DNA of 64,000 nucleotides from an uncultured Thalassotalea sp. GTDB taxonomy: Bacteria; Pseudomonadota; Gammaproteobacteria; Enterobacterales; Alteromonadaceae. The notes below the pieces were generated by a model. That model was not told the DNA's origin and ran no database searches. It worked only from the letters and a program-made list of their open reading frames with translations. The DNA lies in contig CANMZP010000009.1 of NCBI GenBank assembly GCA_947502355.1, forward strand, positions 85,236-149,235. Reading direction: 5' to 3'. The translations under genes and the position numbers were made by a program. Below, piece after piece: positions 53,343 through 61,988 of the stretch (position 1 is the stretch's first letter; every line of letters begins with the position of its first letter).

Positions 53343-53648
53343 CTTGCTCTCTGTATTGTCAGTGGTTCATTAGCTTTATTCCATTAAACAAAGCCACCGA
53401 CACATTCCTAATGCGCCCTGATATTATTACTTATTTTAGACAATAAATGTAGTGAATAGTCATCCTTATTCATTTCTGTATATTAGGCTGGTTGCAATAG
53501 ATTACATCTTTCCAACCAGCCTAAATGGTAAACTTTAATTTTAATGATAAAATTCTATTAAAGTGTTGTGTTAAATCATCGAATTAAGATGCTAGTTCGC
53601 GGTGATTTTGGTATAACACCGTTTTTTTAAATATTGAAGGCGAATAAC
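53343..53648. promoter_or_regulatory. Divergent region between yheT and phnA-family gene with a 12-bp palindrome
   Basis: This 306-bp gene-free stretch holds a perfect 12-bp inverted repeat, TTAGGCTGGTTG at 53483-53494 and its complement at 53513-53524, separated by 18 nt. No T-run follows. GAAGG before 53649 is the downstream gene's ribosome binding site. Nothing else is recognisable. Confidence 0.45.
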
Positions 53649-54224
53649 ATGTCTATTGAACAAACCTTAAGAGAGCGAAACTCAGACAAATGTGAACTTT
53701 GTGGTTCACCCGAGAGCTTGTCTGTATACGAAGTGCCTCCTGTAGCAGAGCCTAATTCTGATAAAAGTATCCTTGTTTGTAGCAAGTGTGAATCTGAAAT
53801 TAACAGCACGAATTCAACGTACGATATGAATCACTGGCGCTGCTTAAACGATAGCATGTGGTCGCAAGTACCCGCTGTACAAGTCATGGCCTATCGTATG
53901 CTTAAGCGCTTAAATACCGAAGGCTGGGCTCAAGATTTGTTGGATATGATGTACCTTGAAGATGACGTGCGCGAATGGGCCGAATCTGCTGCCGGTGATG
54001 CACCAGAAGCCGATGAGCCAACGTTAGATAATAACAAAGCGCCACTAGCGGCAGGTGATAACGTCGTATTAATTAAAGATTTAGTCGTAAAAGGCGCTAA
54101 CTTTACGGCGAAGCGCGGTACGGCGGTACGTAATATTTCACTTACCTCAAACCCTTTACACATTGAAGGTCGTGTGAACGGTACGCGTATTGTGATTATT
54201 AGTGATTACGTGAAAAAAATGTAG
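53649..54224 (+). CDS. PhnA/YjdM-family zinc-ribbon protein
   Basis: A 191-residue protein with an N-terminal zinc ribbon (CELCGSPESL and CSKCESEI) and a C-terminal PhnA domain (GDNVVLIKDLVVKGANFTAKRGT, then IEGRVNGTRIVI). The middle third (about residues 55-120) is an extension seen in longer family members. The name PhnA comes from an old link to phosphonate genes and does not prove that role. The ATG at 53649 has GAAGG upstream. A bidirectional terminator follows. Confidence 0.88.
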   Translation: MSIEQTLRERNSDKCELCGSPESLSVYEVPPVAEPNSDKSILVCSKCESEINSTNSTYDMNHWRCLNDSMWSQVPAVQVMAYRMLKRLNTEGWAQDLLDMMYLEDDVREWAESAAGDAPEADEPTLDNNKAPLAAGDNVVLIKDLVVKGANFTAKRGTAVRNISLTSNPLHIEGRVNGTRIVIISDYVKKM

Positions 54225-54247
54225 TCTTCTGAGCCACCTTAAAAACT

Positions 54248-54279
54248 AAAAGGCGCATTGTTAACCGTGCGCCTTTTTT
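54248..54279. terminator. Bidirectional terminator between phnA-family gene and yheS
   Basis: A 10-bp stem AAAAGGCGCA/TGCGCCTTTT with a 10-nt loop, A-run on the left and T-run on the right, between convergent genes. Confidence 0.9.
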
Positions 54280-54317
54280 GTTTGTGGTTCAATCTAATGT
54301 TTCAATTTTGGGAAAAG

Positions 54318-56222
54318 TTAAGAAGGATTTACAATTTCTTCAATCTGCTCTTCTAATTCCATCCATTGTTCTTCAGCCTCTTCAAGCTGTGGCTTTATTT
54401 TGCCTTGTTGCTGCATTAACTCATTAAGTTTTGCTTTGTTTTTGGCTTCATAGGTTTCAGGCAGGGCAAGCTCGTTTTCAATCTCTTCAAGCTGTTGTTG
54501 CCATTTCTCTACTTGTTTCTCTAACTTATCCGCTTGTTTCTTTAATGGCGCTGCTTTTTTTCGAAGCTCGGCTTGCTGGCGTCTGAGTTCTTTTTTATCG
54601 ACCTTTTCAACTTGTTCCATCGCTGGTTTGTCTTTAGCAAGGCTGGCCTTTTTATCGTCATCTAACCATTTTTGATAATCGTCGATATCACCTGTGAATG
54701 GGTGCACTTCACCATTGCCGACAATGTAAAACTCGTCTACACAAGACTCTAATAAGTACCTATCATGGGCGATCAGGATGATGGCACCTTCGAACTCTTG
54801 CAACGCCAATACTAAGGCTTGGCGCATTTCTAAGTCCAAGTGGTTGGTTGGCTCATCGAGTAGCAATAATTGGGGTTTTTCAAGCACAATAAGGGCTAAT
54901 ACCAAACGGGCTTTTTCACCACCCGACATGGTGTTGATAACGTTTAGGGCTTGTTCACCGCTAAAACCAAATCGACCTAAATGGTTTCTGGCTTGCAGCT
55001 CAGTAAACTCGGGCTTGGCTAGCATAATTTGATTAATGGCGGTTTCATCAGGGCGAAGTTGCTCTAATTGGTGCTGTGAAAAGTAACCAATCGATAATTC
55101 TTGTGCGCAAAAACGGGTACCTGACTGCAATGCCAAGTCACCCGCGAGTGATTTGATTAATGTTGATTTACCGGCGCCATTTCGGCCTAGCAAGCCAATT
55201 CGGCTACCAGGTACAAGGCTTAGCTTGGCATTATTTAAAATAATGGCTTGTTCAGAATAGCCACAATTTGCGTCTTCGATAGATAAGAGCGGGTAGGGCA
55301 TATAGCCAGGGTTTTCAAATGAGAAACTAAATTGGCTGTCAACATGGGCTGGCATTAAATCGGGTAGCTTTTCCAAACGCTTTAAACGTGACTGAGCTTG
55401 TTTCGCTTTTGAGGCTTTGGCTCTGAATCGATCGACAAAAGACGTTAAGTGTTTTACTTCTCTTTGCTGTTTGGCAAACATAGCATCTTGCTGGGCAAGG
55501 TGCTCGGCACGTTGCCTTTCAAAGCTGGTGTAGTTACCCGAGTACAATTTGGCTCGTTGTTGCTCAATATGGAGAATTTGGCCAATAACATCATCAAGAA
55601 AATCCCGATCATGAGAAATCAGAATCAGCGTTCCGGTATAACGTTTTAACCAGCGTTGTAACCATAAAACGGCATCAAGGTCTAAGTGGTTGGTTGGCTC
55701 ATCGAGTAGCATCAAGTCGGCACGACTTATTAGCGCTTGCGCCAAGTTGAGGCGCATTCGCCAACCACCAGAAAAGCTACTTACACTGTTATCTAGTTGC
55801 TCTTGAGTAAAACCTAGGCCATGCAATAATTCACCCGCTCTTGCCGGTAGACTGTAACCATGAATGGCATCTATCTTATTTAAAATATACGCTTCTTGGC
55901 TGCCATCATCGTTTTGACGGGCTAATTCAAGTTCTGCTTCAAGCTGTCTAAATTCCTGATCGCCGTCAATAACATAATCCCGTGCGGATTGAGCAAGGGC
56001 AGGGGTCTCTTGTTTTACCGTGGCAATAGACCAACCACTTGGTACTTCTAAATCACCACTGTCAGGTTGTAATTGACCTAAGAAAGCGGCAAATAGAGAT
56101 GACTTACCGCAGCCATTGGCTCCAACCAGACCAACTTTATGGCCCGGGTGTATGGTAAAGCTTGATGATTTGATCAGGGTTTTAATGCCCCTATCGAGAG
56201 TTAAATCAGTTGCTAGAATCAA
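54318..56222 (-). CDS. yheS: ABC-F family ATPase YheS
   Basis: A 634-residue soluble protein with two ABC ATPase domains and no membrane part. First domain: GLVGANGCGKSSL, SSFSGGWRMRLNLAQ, LMLLDEPTNHLD. Second: GLLGRNGAGKSTL, NTMSGGEKARLVLAL, LLLLDEPTNHLD. A basic linker lies between (about 240-300), and a Lys/Glu/Gln-rich coiled coil ends the protein (about 525-634). ABC-F proteins bind the ribosomal E site and relieve stalled translation. Length and C-terminal arm fit YheS (637 residues in E. coli), and yheT/yheU are nearby as in E. coli, though here separated by the phnA-family gene. Confidence 0.95.
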   Translation of the reverse strand: MILATDLTLDRGIKTLIKSSSFTIHPGHKVGLVGANGCGKSSLFAAFLGQLQPDSGDLEVPSGWSIATVKQETPALAQSARDYVIDGDQEFRQLEAELELARQNDDGSQEAYILNKIDAIHGYSLPARAGELLHGLGFTQEQLDNSVSSFSGGWRMRLNLAQALISRADLMLLDEPTNHLDLDAVLWLQRWLKRYTGTLILISHDRDFLDDVIGQILHIEQQRAKLYSGNYTSFERQRAEHLAQQDAMFAKQQREVKHLTSFVDRFRAKASKAKQAQSRLKRLEKLPDLMPAHVDSQFSFSFENPGYMPYPLLSIEDANCGYSEQAIILNNAKLSLVPGSRIGLLGRNGAGKSTLIKSLAGDLALQSGTRFCAQELSIGYFSQHQLEQLRPDETAINQIMLAKPEFTELQARNHLGRFGFSGEQALNVINTMSGGEKARLVLALIVLEKPQLLLLDEPTNHLDLEMRQALVLALQEFEGAIILIAHDRYLLESCVDEFYIVGNGEVHPFTGDIDDYQKWLDDDKKASLAKDKPAMEQVEKVDKKELRRQQAELRKKAAPLKKQADKLEKQVEKWQQQLEEIENELALPETYEAKNKAKLNELMQQQGKIKPQLEEAEEQWMELEEQIEEIVNPS

Positions 56223-56311
56223 GTTGTCATCCTATGTCGTAATTACTGGCAATTCTTCGTTTAAAAGGTAAAATGTCGGCAAATATATAAGTGAGATACA
56301 AGTTTGCCATT

Positions 56312-56503
56312 ATGAAAAAACGTTTTATTGCTGGTGCTGTTTGTCCCAAGTGTAAGGCTCAGGATACGTTAGCGTTAACCAAAGAACTCGCTGTTGAAAA
56401 GGTTACTTGCGTACAATGCGGTATGGAAATGAGCCAACCGGAAGAGCAAATAGAACCACAAGTTCGTGAAACTGAACAAGTTATTGGTGTGTTCAAGCCT
56501 TAA
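56312..56503 (+). CDS. yheV: YheV family putative zinc ribbon protein
   Basis: A 63-residue protein beginning MKKRFIAGAVCPKCKAQDT with a second pair CVQCG and ending EQVIGVFKP. The four cysteines form a zinc ribbon as in YheV. Function unknown. The ATG at 56312 matches the family start; a GTG at 56291 is possible. It lies between yheS (divergent) and slyX (convergent, 15-bp gap). Confidence 0.9.
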   Translation: MKKRFIAGAVCPKCKAQDTLALTKELAVEKVTCVQCGMEMSQPEEQIEPQVRETEQVIGVFKP

Positions 56504-56518
56504 TGCTATCGTCCACTG

Positions 56519-56746
56519 CTAATAATGTGGTGGCGGCGTTTCATCTTCGGGTCTGGCAATTGGTGATGAATTCATATCTTTTACGCGCTGACCTATAAGA
56601 CGTAATTGTTCTTGCAGGTCTTGAATGTTTTCCTGATGTACCGTTATTTCATGATTTAATTGATCAATTATGTCGTCTTGAAAGGCGGTACGTGCCTCCA
56701 GGTTGTCTAATCTTAGCTGCAAATCAGCTAATAGTTGTTGTGACAT
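56519..56746 (-). CDS. slyX: SlyX family protein
   Basis: A 75-residue coiled-coil protein: LLADLQLRLDNLEARTAFQDD, then IIDQLNHEITVHQENIQDLQ, and the closing DETPPPHY, the typical SlyX ending. Function unknown. The ATG at 56746 has AAGG 7 bp upstream; the longer frame is not supported. It is divergent from fkpA, the usual neighbour. Confidence 0.95.
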   Translation of the reverse strand: MSQQLLADLQLRLDNLEARTAFQDDIIDQLNHEITVHQENIQDLQEQLRLIGQRVKDMNSSPIARPEDETPPPHY

Positions 56747-57044
56747 GGTATTTACCTTAAAGTTTATCAATGCTTATTATCGCTAAATGTCTGGCTTGTC
56801 ACAAGAGAGACCTTGATTTATCCCATATTAAAGCAATAAACCGACTAATTATGAAAAAAAGTGTATTAGTTGGTAATTCCCCCTTTAAATACCCGTTGAA
56901 ACTCCCATATTATAAATTAACGGCAATTTCCTTTTAAATGCTTTGTTTTTTGCAAGATTGCCGATAGTATATAACGCTAAAATGCGAATAATTAACTGAT
57001 GTATTTGGATATTTCACCGTACATTCAGCTTTATGGAGAATAGA

Positions 57045-57806
57045 ATGAAATTTATTGTTAAGCCAACAATGGTAGCCGTTGCAGTACTTGCTATGATGGG
57101 TTGTCAACAAGAAGAGAAAGCCCCAGCAGCAGACACTGTTACATTAGAGACTGAAGCACAAAAGCAAGCTTACGGTCTAGGTTCATCACTTGGTTCTTAC
57201 ATGAGCAATAACTTGCAAGAACAAGAAAAATTAGGCTTAGCCTTAGATAATGAATTATTGATTGCCGGTTTTACGGACAGCTTAAAAGGCGAGTCAAAGC
57301 TTGAGCAAGAAGAAGTACAACAATTACTTCAAACTCTTGACCAACAAGTACAAGAGAAGCGTGCGGCTGCACAACAACTTGAAAGCGAAGCAAACATTAC
57401 CGCTGGCGCCAAGTTTATGGAAGAGAATGCTAAAGTTGAAGGCGTTCAAGTAACCGAATCTGGTCTACAGTATCAAGTAATCACTGCTGCTGAAGGTGCT
57501 AAGCCTGCCGCTACTGACACAGTACGTGTTCATTACACCGGTACGTTAATTGACGGTACTGTTTTTGACAGCTCAAAAGATCGTGGCGAGCCTATCGAAT
57601 TCCCTCTTAACCGTGTTATCCCAGGTTGGACTGAAGGTGTTCAGTTAATGTCTGTAGGTTCTGCTTACAAGTTCGTTATCCCATCAGAGCTAGCTTACGG
57701 TCCAAACGGTACGGGTCCAATCCCTGGTAACTCAACGCTTATCTTTGAAGTTGAATTACTAGACATCGTTTCTGCAGAAGCTGCAGCTGAAGACGCTGCT
57801 AAATAA
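57045..57806 (+). CDS. fkpA: FKBP-type peptidyl-prolyl isomerase, FkpA-like lipoprotein
   Basis: A 253-residue envelope chaperone. A lipoprotein signal with MMGC (Cys20) replaces the cleavable signal of E. coli FkpA, so this version is membrane-anchored. The N-terminal dimerisation domain (about 35-120) is helical, and the FKBP domain (about 130-240) has RVHYTGTLIDGTVFDSS, IPGWTEGVQLM and ELAYGPNG followed by IPGNSTLIFEVELL. GGAG lies 6 bp before the ATG at 57045. Ala/Glu-rich tail after residue 243. It ends at a UUCG-loop terminator. Confidence 0.95.
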   Translation: MKFIVKPTMVAVAVLAMMGCQQEEKAPAADTVTLETEAQKQAYGLGSSLGSYMSNNLQEQEKLGLALDNELLIAGFTDSLKGESKLEQEEVQQLLQTLDQQVQEKRAAAQQLESEANITAGAKFMEENAKVEGVQVTESGLQYQVITAAEGAKPAATDTVRVHYTGTLIDGTVFDSSKDRGEPIEFPLNRVIPGWTEGVQLMSVGSAYKFVIPSELAYGPNGTGPIPGNSTLIFEVELLDIVSAEAAAEDAAK

Positions 57807-57827
57807 GCGCTTTTAAATAGATGATAT

Positions 57828-57855
57828 AAAGCCAGACTTCGGTCTGGCTTTTTTA
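57828..57855 (+). terminator. Terminator after fkpA
   Basis: A 10-bp stem AAAGCCAGAC/GTCTGGCTTT closed by the very stable TTCG loop and followed by T. Confidence 0.95.
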
Positions 57856-57943
57856 TGCGTGTTGCAAAATTTTTATCTTTTTGTGTTTTAAATAATGTAA
57901 AAGAAACAATATATAGGGTGGCACTGAATTTTTTAACCGGTTC

Positions 57944-58411
57944 TTAGCTATGTTTTATATACAAGGTTTCGATTAACTGGTCTTCTAGTTCAAAACGTTC
58001 AACCAAAGATTGACCCAAAGTGGATAGGCTCGTGTCCAAATCGGATAAAGCGTAGGTGTCTTCGCACTCAGCATATTTGTCATTGAAGTTTAAAGCGACA
58101 TCCGTCGAGGTTGATATTTTTGGATAAATATTTTGTGCTAAGGCAAGGCTTTTCGGGCCATTGTCCTTACATTGTTTAACGATTTGATCATAAACTTCAA
58201 AATGCCCCACGGAAACATAGTCCATTAATAGCTGACAAAAGGATTGAATTTCTGTGCCTTGCGGAAGTGCTCGTTCAGTTGTATCAAACGGCGGTAACCC
58301 AGCCAATTTACAGTAAGCAACCAAAACATCCTGTCGGTCGTTTAACCAATTATCGATGGCGTTATGAGAGCCGCCCCATTGTTGTTGTGTTTTTTCTAAA
58401 CGGTTTAACAT
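57944..58411 (-). CDS. rsd: Regulator of sigma D (anti-sigma70)
   Basis: A 155-residue Rsd/AlgQ family protein. It begins MLNRLEKTQQQWGGSHNAID, then WLNDRQDVLVAYCKLAG, both hallmarks of Rsd, and includes FCQLLMDYVSVGHFEVYDQI. Rsd binds sigma70 region 4 and holds it away from core RNA polymerase in stationary phase. A GGAGG site lies 6 bp before the ATG. hemE is close by on the right, as in E. coli where rsd is near hemE. Confidence 0.95.
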   Translation of the reverse strand: MLNRLEKTQQQWGGSHNAIDNWLNDRQDVLVAYCKLAGLPPFDTTERALPQGTEIQSFCQLLMDYVSVGHFEVYDQIVKQCKDNGPKSLALAQNIYPKISTSTDVALNFNDKYAECEDTYALSDLDTSLSTLGQSLVERFELEDQLIETLYIKHS

Positions 58412-58594
58412 GTATCCTCCCTCCGGAAGTTCACTCTAGTTATTATAAAACGCAATTTGTTAAAAAAATGCAACAAGTATTTTTCTCGATTTTGCTTAAA
58501 ATGCGTACAGGGATTATTAAAAAATAGCAGTAAAATGCCATCCCTTAAAATTATTTGTTGATAAATAGTACTTTTTTACTCATCAAGAAAAAAT

Positions 58595-59479
58595 TTATTC
58601 GATATGAACTAACAGTAAATTTAAACGCCGGGCGGCGTCTTCTATTTGTTGTTGTATGGTTTTGCTGTGACGGGAGATGTAATGTTCGTCGATGATTATG
58701 CTGTTGTTATAAGGATGACAAGTGGAGCTGGTGCTAACCATATAACAATATTTTGTGGAAGGGGAGCGAGCAATACTTAATGATTGGTTTGCCCAAGATA
58801 GAATGTTTTTTTCGCTAAAAGAATCGAATTCAGCTGTTGCTGCGTTTAGCGGTTGGGTTGCGACAAATTGTTTTGGCAAATAATACAGCAGACATCGATC
58901 CCACAAGCTGTGCATGGTTTTGCAGTTTAATTGCCGTAATGCTTTACTGTAGGTGATTGGCGTTTTATTACCGCCTAAATCCGACTGGTAACTGACATGC
59001 ATGGGTTGATGGACATCGCCAATATAATGACTGATAAAAAGTAAATCCTGCCAGCTTTTGTTCGTTGTATTGTTTAATAGGGCAACCCCATGCTGATAGA
59101 TTGCGCTGGTCACGCAATCCTTCTTGCAAGGTGCCTTATTCATTTGAGTTAGTGTGCGAGTAACATTAACGTAGTGAGAGCGTGAGTGGTGTTTGAAACT
59201 TTTGAGTCGTTTGATGCTATCGGGCCACACACAACTGTCGGCAAAAGAGATGTTCGCATCAAGGGGTTTTCGTAATTGCTTATTAATTCGCTGTTGGTGG
59301 TATTTGGGAATTTGGCCAATAATGACATCAAGTGTATGTTGCGTTGATAAAGGTAAATTTTGGTAAGCGAGTTGGCATATTAACCGATGCCCCTGATTGC
59401 CAAAGGCCAATGCCGGGTGAATCATAAAAACTAAGCCAATAAGCAAAAATATTCTTAAGCAGATAATATCTCTCCACAA
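58595..59479 (-). CDS. S1/P1-type nuclease, exported
   Basis: A zinc-dependent S1/P1 nuclease of about 294 residues. Zinc-ligand stretches are visible: GNQGHRL, FADSCVWPD, SHYVNV, FISHYIGDVHQPMHV and MHSLWD. The first mature residue, usually a zinc-binding Trp, appears to be Phe (ALA followed by FGNQGHR). No ATG is available for the signal peptide. I suggest a TTG at 59479, which gives a good signal sequence (WRDIICLRIFLLIGLVFMIHPALA read as two parts: WRDIICLR and IFLLIGLVFMIHPALA). A TTG at 59497 lies within a hairpin. Start therefore uncertain. Role: scavenging of extracellular or periplasmic DNA or RNA. Confidence 0.83.
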   Translation of the reverse strand: MWRDIICLRIFLLIGLVFMIHPALAFGNQGHRLICQLAYQNLPLSTQHTLDVIIGQIPKYHQQRINKQLRKPLDANISFADSCVWPDSIKRLKSFKHHSRSHYVNVTRTLTQMNKAPCKKDCVTSAIYQHGVALLNNTTNKSWQDLLFISHYIGDVHQPMHVSYQSDLGGNKTPITYSKALRQLNCKTMHSLWDRCLLYYLPKQFVATQPLNAATAEFDSFSEKNILSWANQSLSIARSPSTKYCYMVSTSSTCHPYNNSIIIDEHYISRHSKTIQQQIEDAARRLNLLLVHIE

Positions 59480-59508
59480 ATAAAAAGGCCTTATCAAAGA
59501 TAAGGCCT
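59475..59508 (-). terminator. Terminator-like hairpin at the nuclease gene start
   Basis: A perfect 10-bp inverted repeat AGGCCTTATC/GATAAGGCCT with a 3-nt loop (plus-strand positions about 59486-59508), followed on the minus strand by TTTTTATTT. It has the form of an intrinsic terminator but stands in front of the nuclease gene, with no minus-strand gene upstream. It could be an attenuator. Confidence 0.6.
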
Positions 59509-59763
59509 GAAATGCTCGCTGTATGGTCTAGTAAACCTAGATTCTTATTATTAATTTTGAAATGTTTTTAGGTTCTCTAAAAACTCTATGGTTAATTTAT
59601 AACAAAGCGAATACAGGTTGGCAACACTTTTTTACAATTTAATGGCTTATTTTTATTTAATCGATGGGCGAAGTCGTAAATTCGTAGAATCTCAATGCAA
59701 GTTTGGGTACTATATCCTCGATAAAAACTTACAAAAATTAACACCTGTTATTGGGAACCAAGA

Positions 59764-60831
59764 ATGTCACCGTTAAAAAATGATACTTACCTAAGAGCGT
59801 TATTACGCCAACCTGTTGATTACACACCCGTTTGGATGATGAGACAAGCAGGCAGGTACTTACCAGAATACAAAGAAACACGTAAAGACGCCGGTGATTT
59901 TATGTCATTGTGTCGCAACACTGAACTGGCGACAGAAGTGACAATTCAACCATTACGCCGATTCCCTTTAGATGCCGCGATTTTATTCAGTGATATCTTA
60001 ACCATTCCAGATGCAATGGGGCTAGGACTATATTTTGAAACCGGGGAAGGTCCAAAATTTGAACGTCCAATCACCTGTGCAAATGATGTTAAGCAATTGC
60101 CACACCCAGATCCAGAAGGTGAGTTACAGTATGTAATGAATGCCGTTCGCTCTATTCGTAAAGCCTTAGATGGTCAAGTACCACTTATCGGTTTTTCAGG
60201 TAGCCCATGGACATTAGCAACCTATATGGTGGAAGGTGGCAGCTCAAAAGCATTCACTAAAATTAAGAAGATGATGTTTGCTGAACCGCAAACGTTACAC
60301 CTTTTATTAGATAAGTTAGCTGATTCTGTTATTTCTTACCTTAATGCACAAATTGCTGCTGGTGCACAATCCGTTATGGTCTTTGATACTTGGGGTGGCG
60401 TATTGTCTCCTGCAATGTACAAAGAGTTCTCCTTGCAATACATGCACAAAATCGTTGATGGCCTTACTCGTGAAAATGAAGGTCGTAAAGTACCGGTTAC
60501 GTTATTTACCAAAAATGGTGGCATGTGGTTAGAATCAATTGCCGCGACAGGTTGTGATGCGGTTGGTCTTGATTGGACGATTAACATTGAAGATGCCAAA
60601 GCTCGTGTTGGTGATAAAGTTGCCTTACAAGGTAATATGGACCCTTCTATGCTTTACGCCCCTAAAGAGCGAATTGAGCAAGAAGTTCAAACCATTTTAA
60701 AAGGCTTTGGTGATACTGGCACGGGTCATGTATTTAACTTAGGCCATGGTATTCATCCAGATGTCAACCCAGATCATGCTGGTTACTTTATTGATGCGGT
60801 GCACAAATTTTCAAAACCATATCATAAATAA
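59764..60831 (+). CDS. hemE: Uroporphyrinogen decarboxylase
   Basis: A 355-residue haem-pathway enzyme that converts uroporphyrinogen III to coproporphyrinogen III. Clear motifs are [44 protein letters not shown] and [15 protein letters not shown]. The length matches the family. The ATG follows a GGGAACC stretch. The 266-bp gap to the nuclease gene presumably holds its promoter. Confidence 0.98.
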   Translation: MSPLKNDTYLRALLRQPVDYTPVWMMRQAGRYLPEYKETRKDAGDFMSLCRNTELATEVTIQPLRRFPLDAAILFSDILTIPDAMGLGLYFETGEGPKFERPITCANDVKQLPHPDPEGELQYVMNAVRSIRKALDGQVPLIGFSGSPWTLATYMVEGGSSKAFTKIKKMMFAEPQTLHLLLDKLADSVISYLNAQIAAGAQSVMVFDTWGGVLSPAMYKEFSLQYMHKIVDGLTRENEGRKVPVTLFTKNGGMWLESIAATGCDAVGLDWTINIEDAKARVGDKVALQGNMDPSMLYAPKERIEQEVQTILKGFGDTGTGHVFNLGHGIHPDVNPDHAGYFIDAVHKFSKPYHK

Positions 60832-60843
60832 TTAACCTCAATA

Positions 60844-60900
60844 GTGGAGGGCTTTCGCGAATGAATTCCTTTATTTTTATTCGCTAGAAAGACCCTCCTA
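60844..60900. repeat. Imperfect palindrome between hemE and murB
   Basis: GGAGGG, CTTTC and GCGAAT on the left pair in order with ATTCGC, GAAAG and CCCTCC on the right, interrupted by small bulges, giving 17 pairs around a 16-nt AT-rich loop. There is no T-run after it. The ends TAGTGGAGGG and CCCTCCTA suggest a small dispersed repeat (MITE or REP-like) rather than a terminator. Confidence 0.55.
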
Positions 60901-60959
60901 CAATCTTGCTGTTTTATCGGGTACAATCATGGCTACCATCAAAACAAGCAATTAACATC

Positions 60960-61988
60960 ATGTCGCAAAACGTTCACCCGCTAAAATCATTAAACAGCTT
61001 CTCTTTGGCGTCATCCGCCAAGCATTTATCTATTGCTACGCAATTGCAAGATTTACAAGCATTCAGTAAACAATTGCCGGATAATTTTTATATTCTTGGT
61101 GGTGGTAGTAATTCGCTGTTTATTGAAGACTTTGATGGCACCATTTTGTGCCCGCAGTTTGCCGGTATTAAAGTTCGAGAATCAGATGCGCATTATTATA
61201 TAGAAGCGGCTTGTGGTGAGAATTGGCATGAATTGGTTGAATATTGTTTACAATACAAGATGCCAGGTATGGAGAACTTAGCGCTGATCCCTGGCAATTG
61301 CGGCGCCGCGCCTATTCAAAATATTGGTGCCTATGGTATTGAGTTTGCGGATGTATGTGATTATGTTCGTTGGTTTGATTTTTCCACGCAACAAGAAACT
61401 ACCCTAACAGCAGAGCAATGTGAGTTTGGGTATCGTAATAGTATCTTCAAAAACCAACTAAAAGATAAAGGTGTGATTACGGCGGTAGGCATCAAATTGG
61501 CAAAACAGTGGCAACCTAAATTAAATTACCAAGGGTTAAATGAACTTGGTGATGCACCTACCCCTAAACAAGTCTTTGATAAAGTCATCGAAATTCGACA
61601 AAGCAAATTACCAGACCCTGCGGTACTGCCTAATGCGGGCAGTTTTTTCAAAAACCCTATTGTCGATGAGCAAGTTTACCTGTCTATCAAAGAGCAACAC
61701 CCTAACATGCCAGCCTATGCAACGGTTGATGGGCAATTTAAACTGGCAGCTGGATGGCTTATTGATCGCTGCGAATTAAAGGGGAAACAAATCGGTGGGG
61801 CGGCGGTGCATAAATTACAGGCATTAGTTTTGGTAAATATTGATAATGCGCAAGGTATCGATGTGGTGAAATTGGCAAACTTTGTCCAACAAAAAGTAAA
61901 ACAAAAATTTAAGGTAACCTTGGAACCGGAAGTTAGAATAATTGCTAGTCGAGGGGAAACAAGGTTAGAAGACACCACGTATGGTTAA
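60960..61988 (+). CDS. murB: UDP-N-acetylenolpyruvoylglucosamine reductase
   Basis: A 342-residue FAD enzyme of peptidoglycan precursor synthesis; E. coli MurB is also 342 residues. FAD-binding ILGGGSNSLF, the GMENLALIPGNCGAAPIQNIGAYG stretch (GMENLALIPGN and GAAPIQNIGAYG), EFGYRNSIFK and PNAGSFFKNP with the catalytic serine are present. The ATG at 60960 fits the family start; an upstream frame to 60906 is not used. It overlaps birA by 8 bp. Confidence 0.96.
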   Translation: MSQNVHPLKSLNSFSLASSAKHLSIATQLQDLQAFSKQLPDNFYILGGGSNSLFIEDFDGTILCPQFAGIKVRESDAHYYIEAACGENWHELVEYCLQYKMPGMENLALIPGNCGAAPIQNIGAYGIEFADVCDYVRWFDFSTQQETTLTAEQCEFGYRNSIFKNQLKDKGVITAVGIKLAKQWQPKLNYQGLNELGDAPTPKQVFDKVIEIRQSKLPDPAVLPNAGSFFKNPIVDEQVYLSIKEQHPNMPAYATVDGQFKLAAGWLIDRCELKGKQIGGAAVHKLQALVLVNIDNAQGIDVVKLANFVQQKVKQKFKVTLEPEVRIIASRGETRLEDTTYG

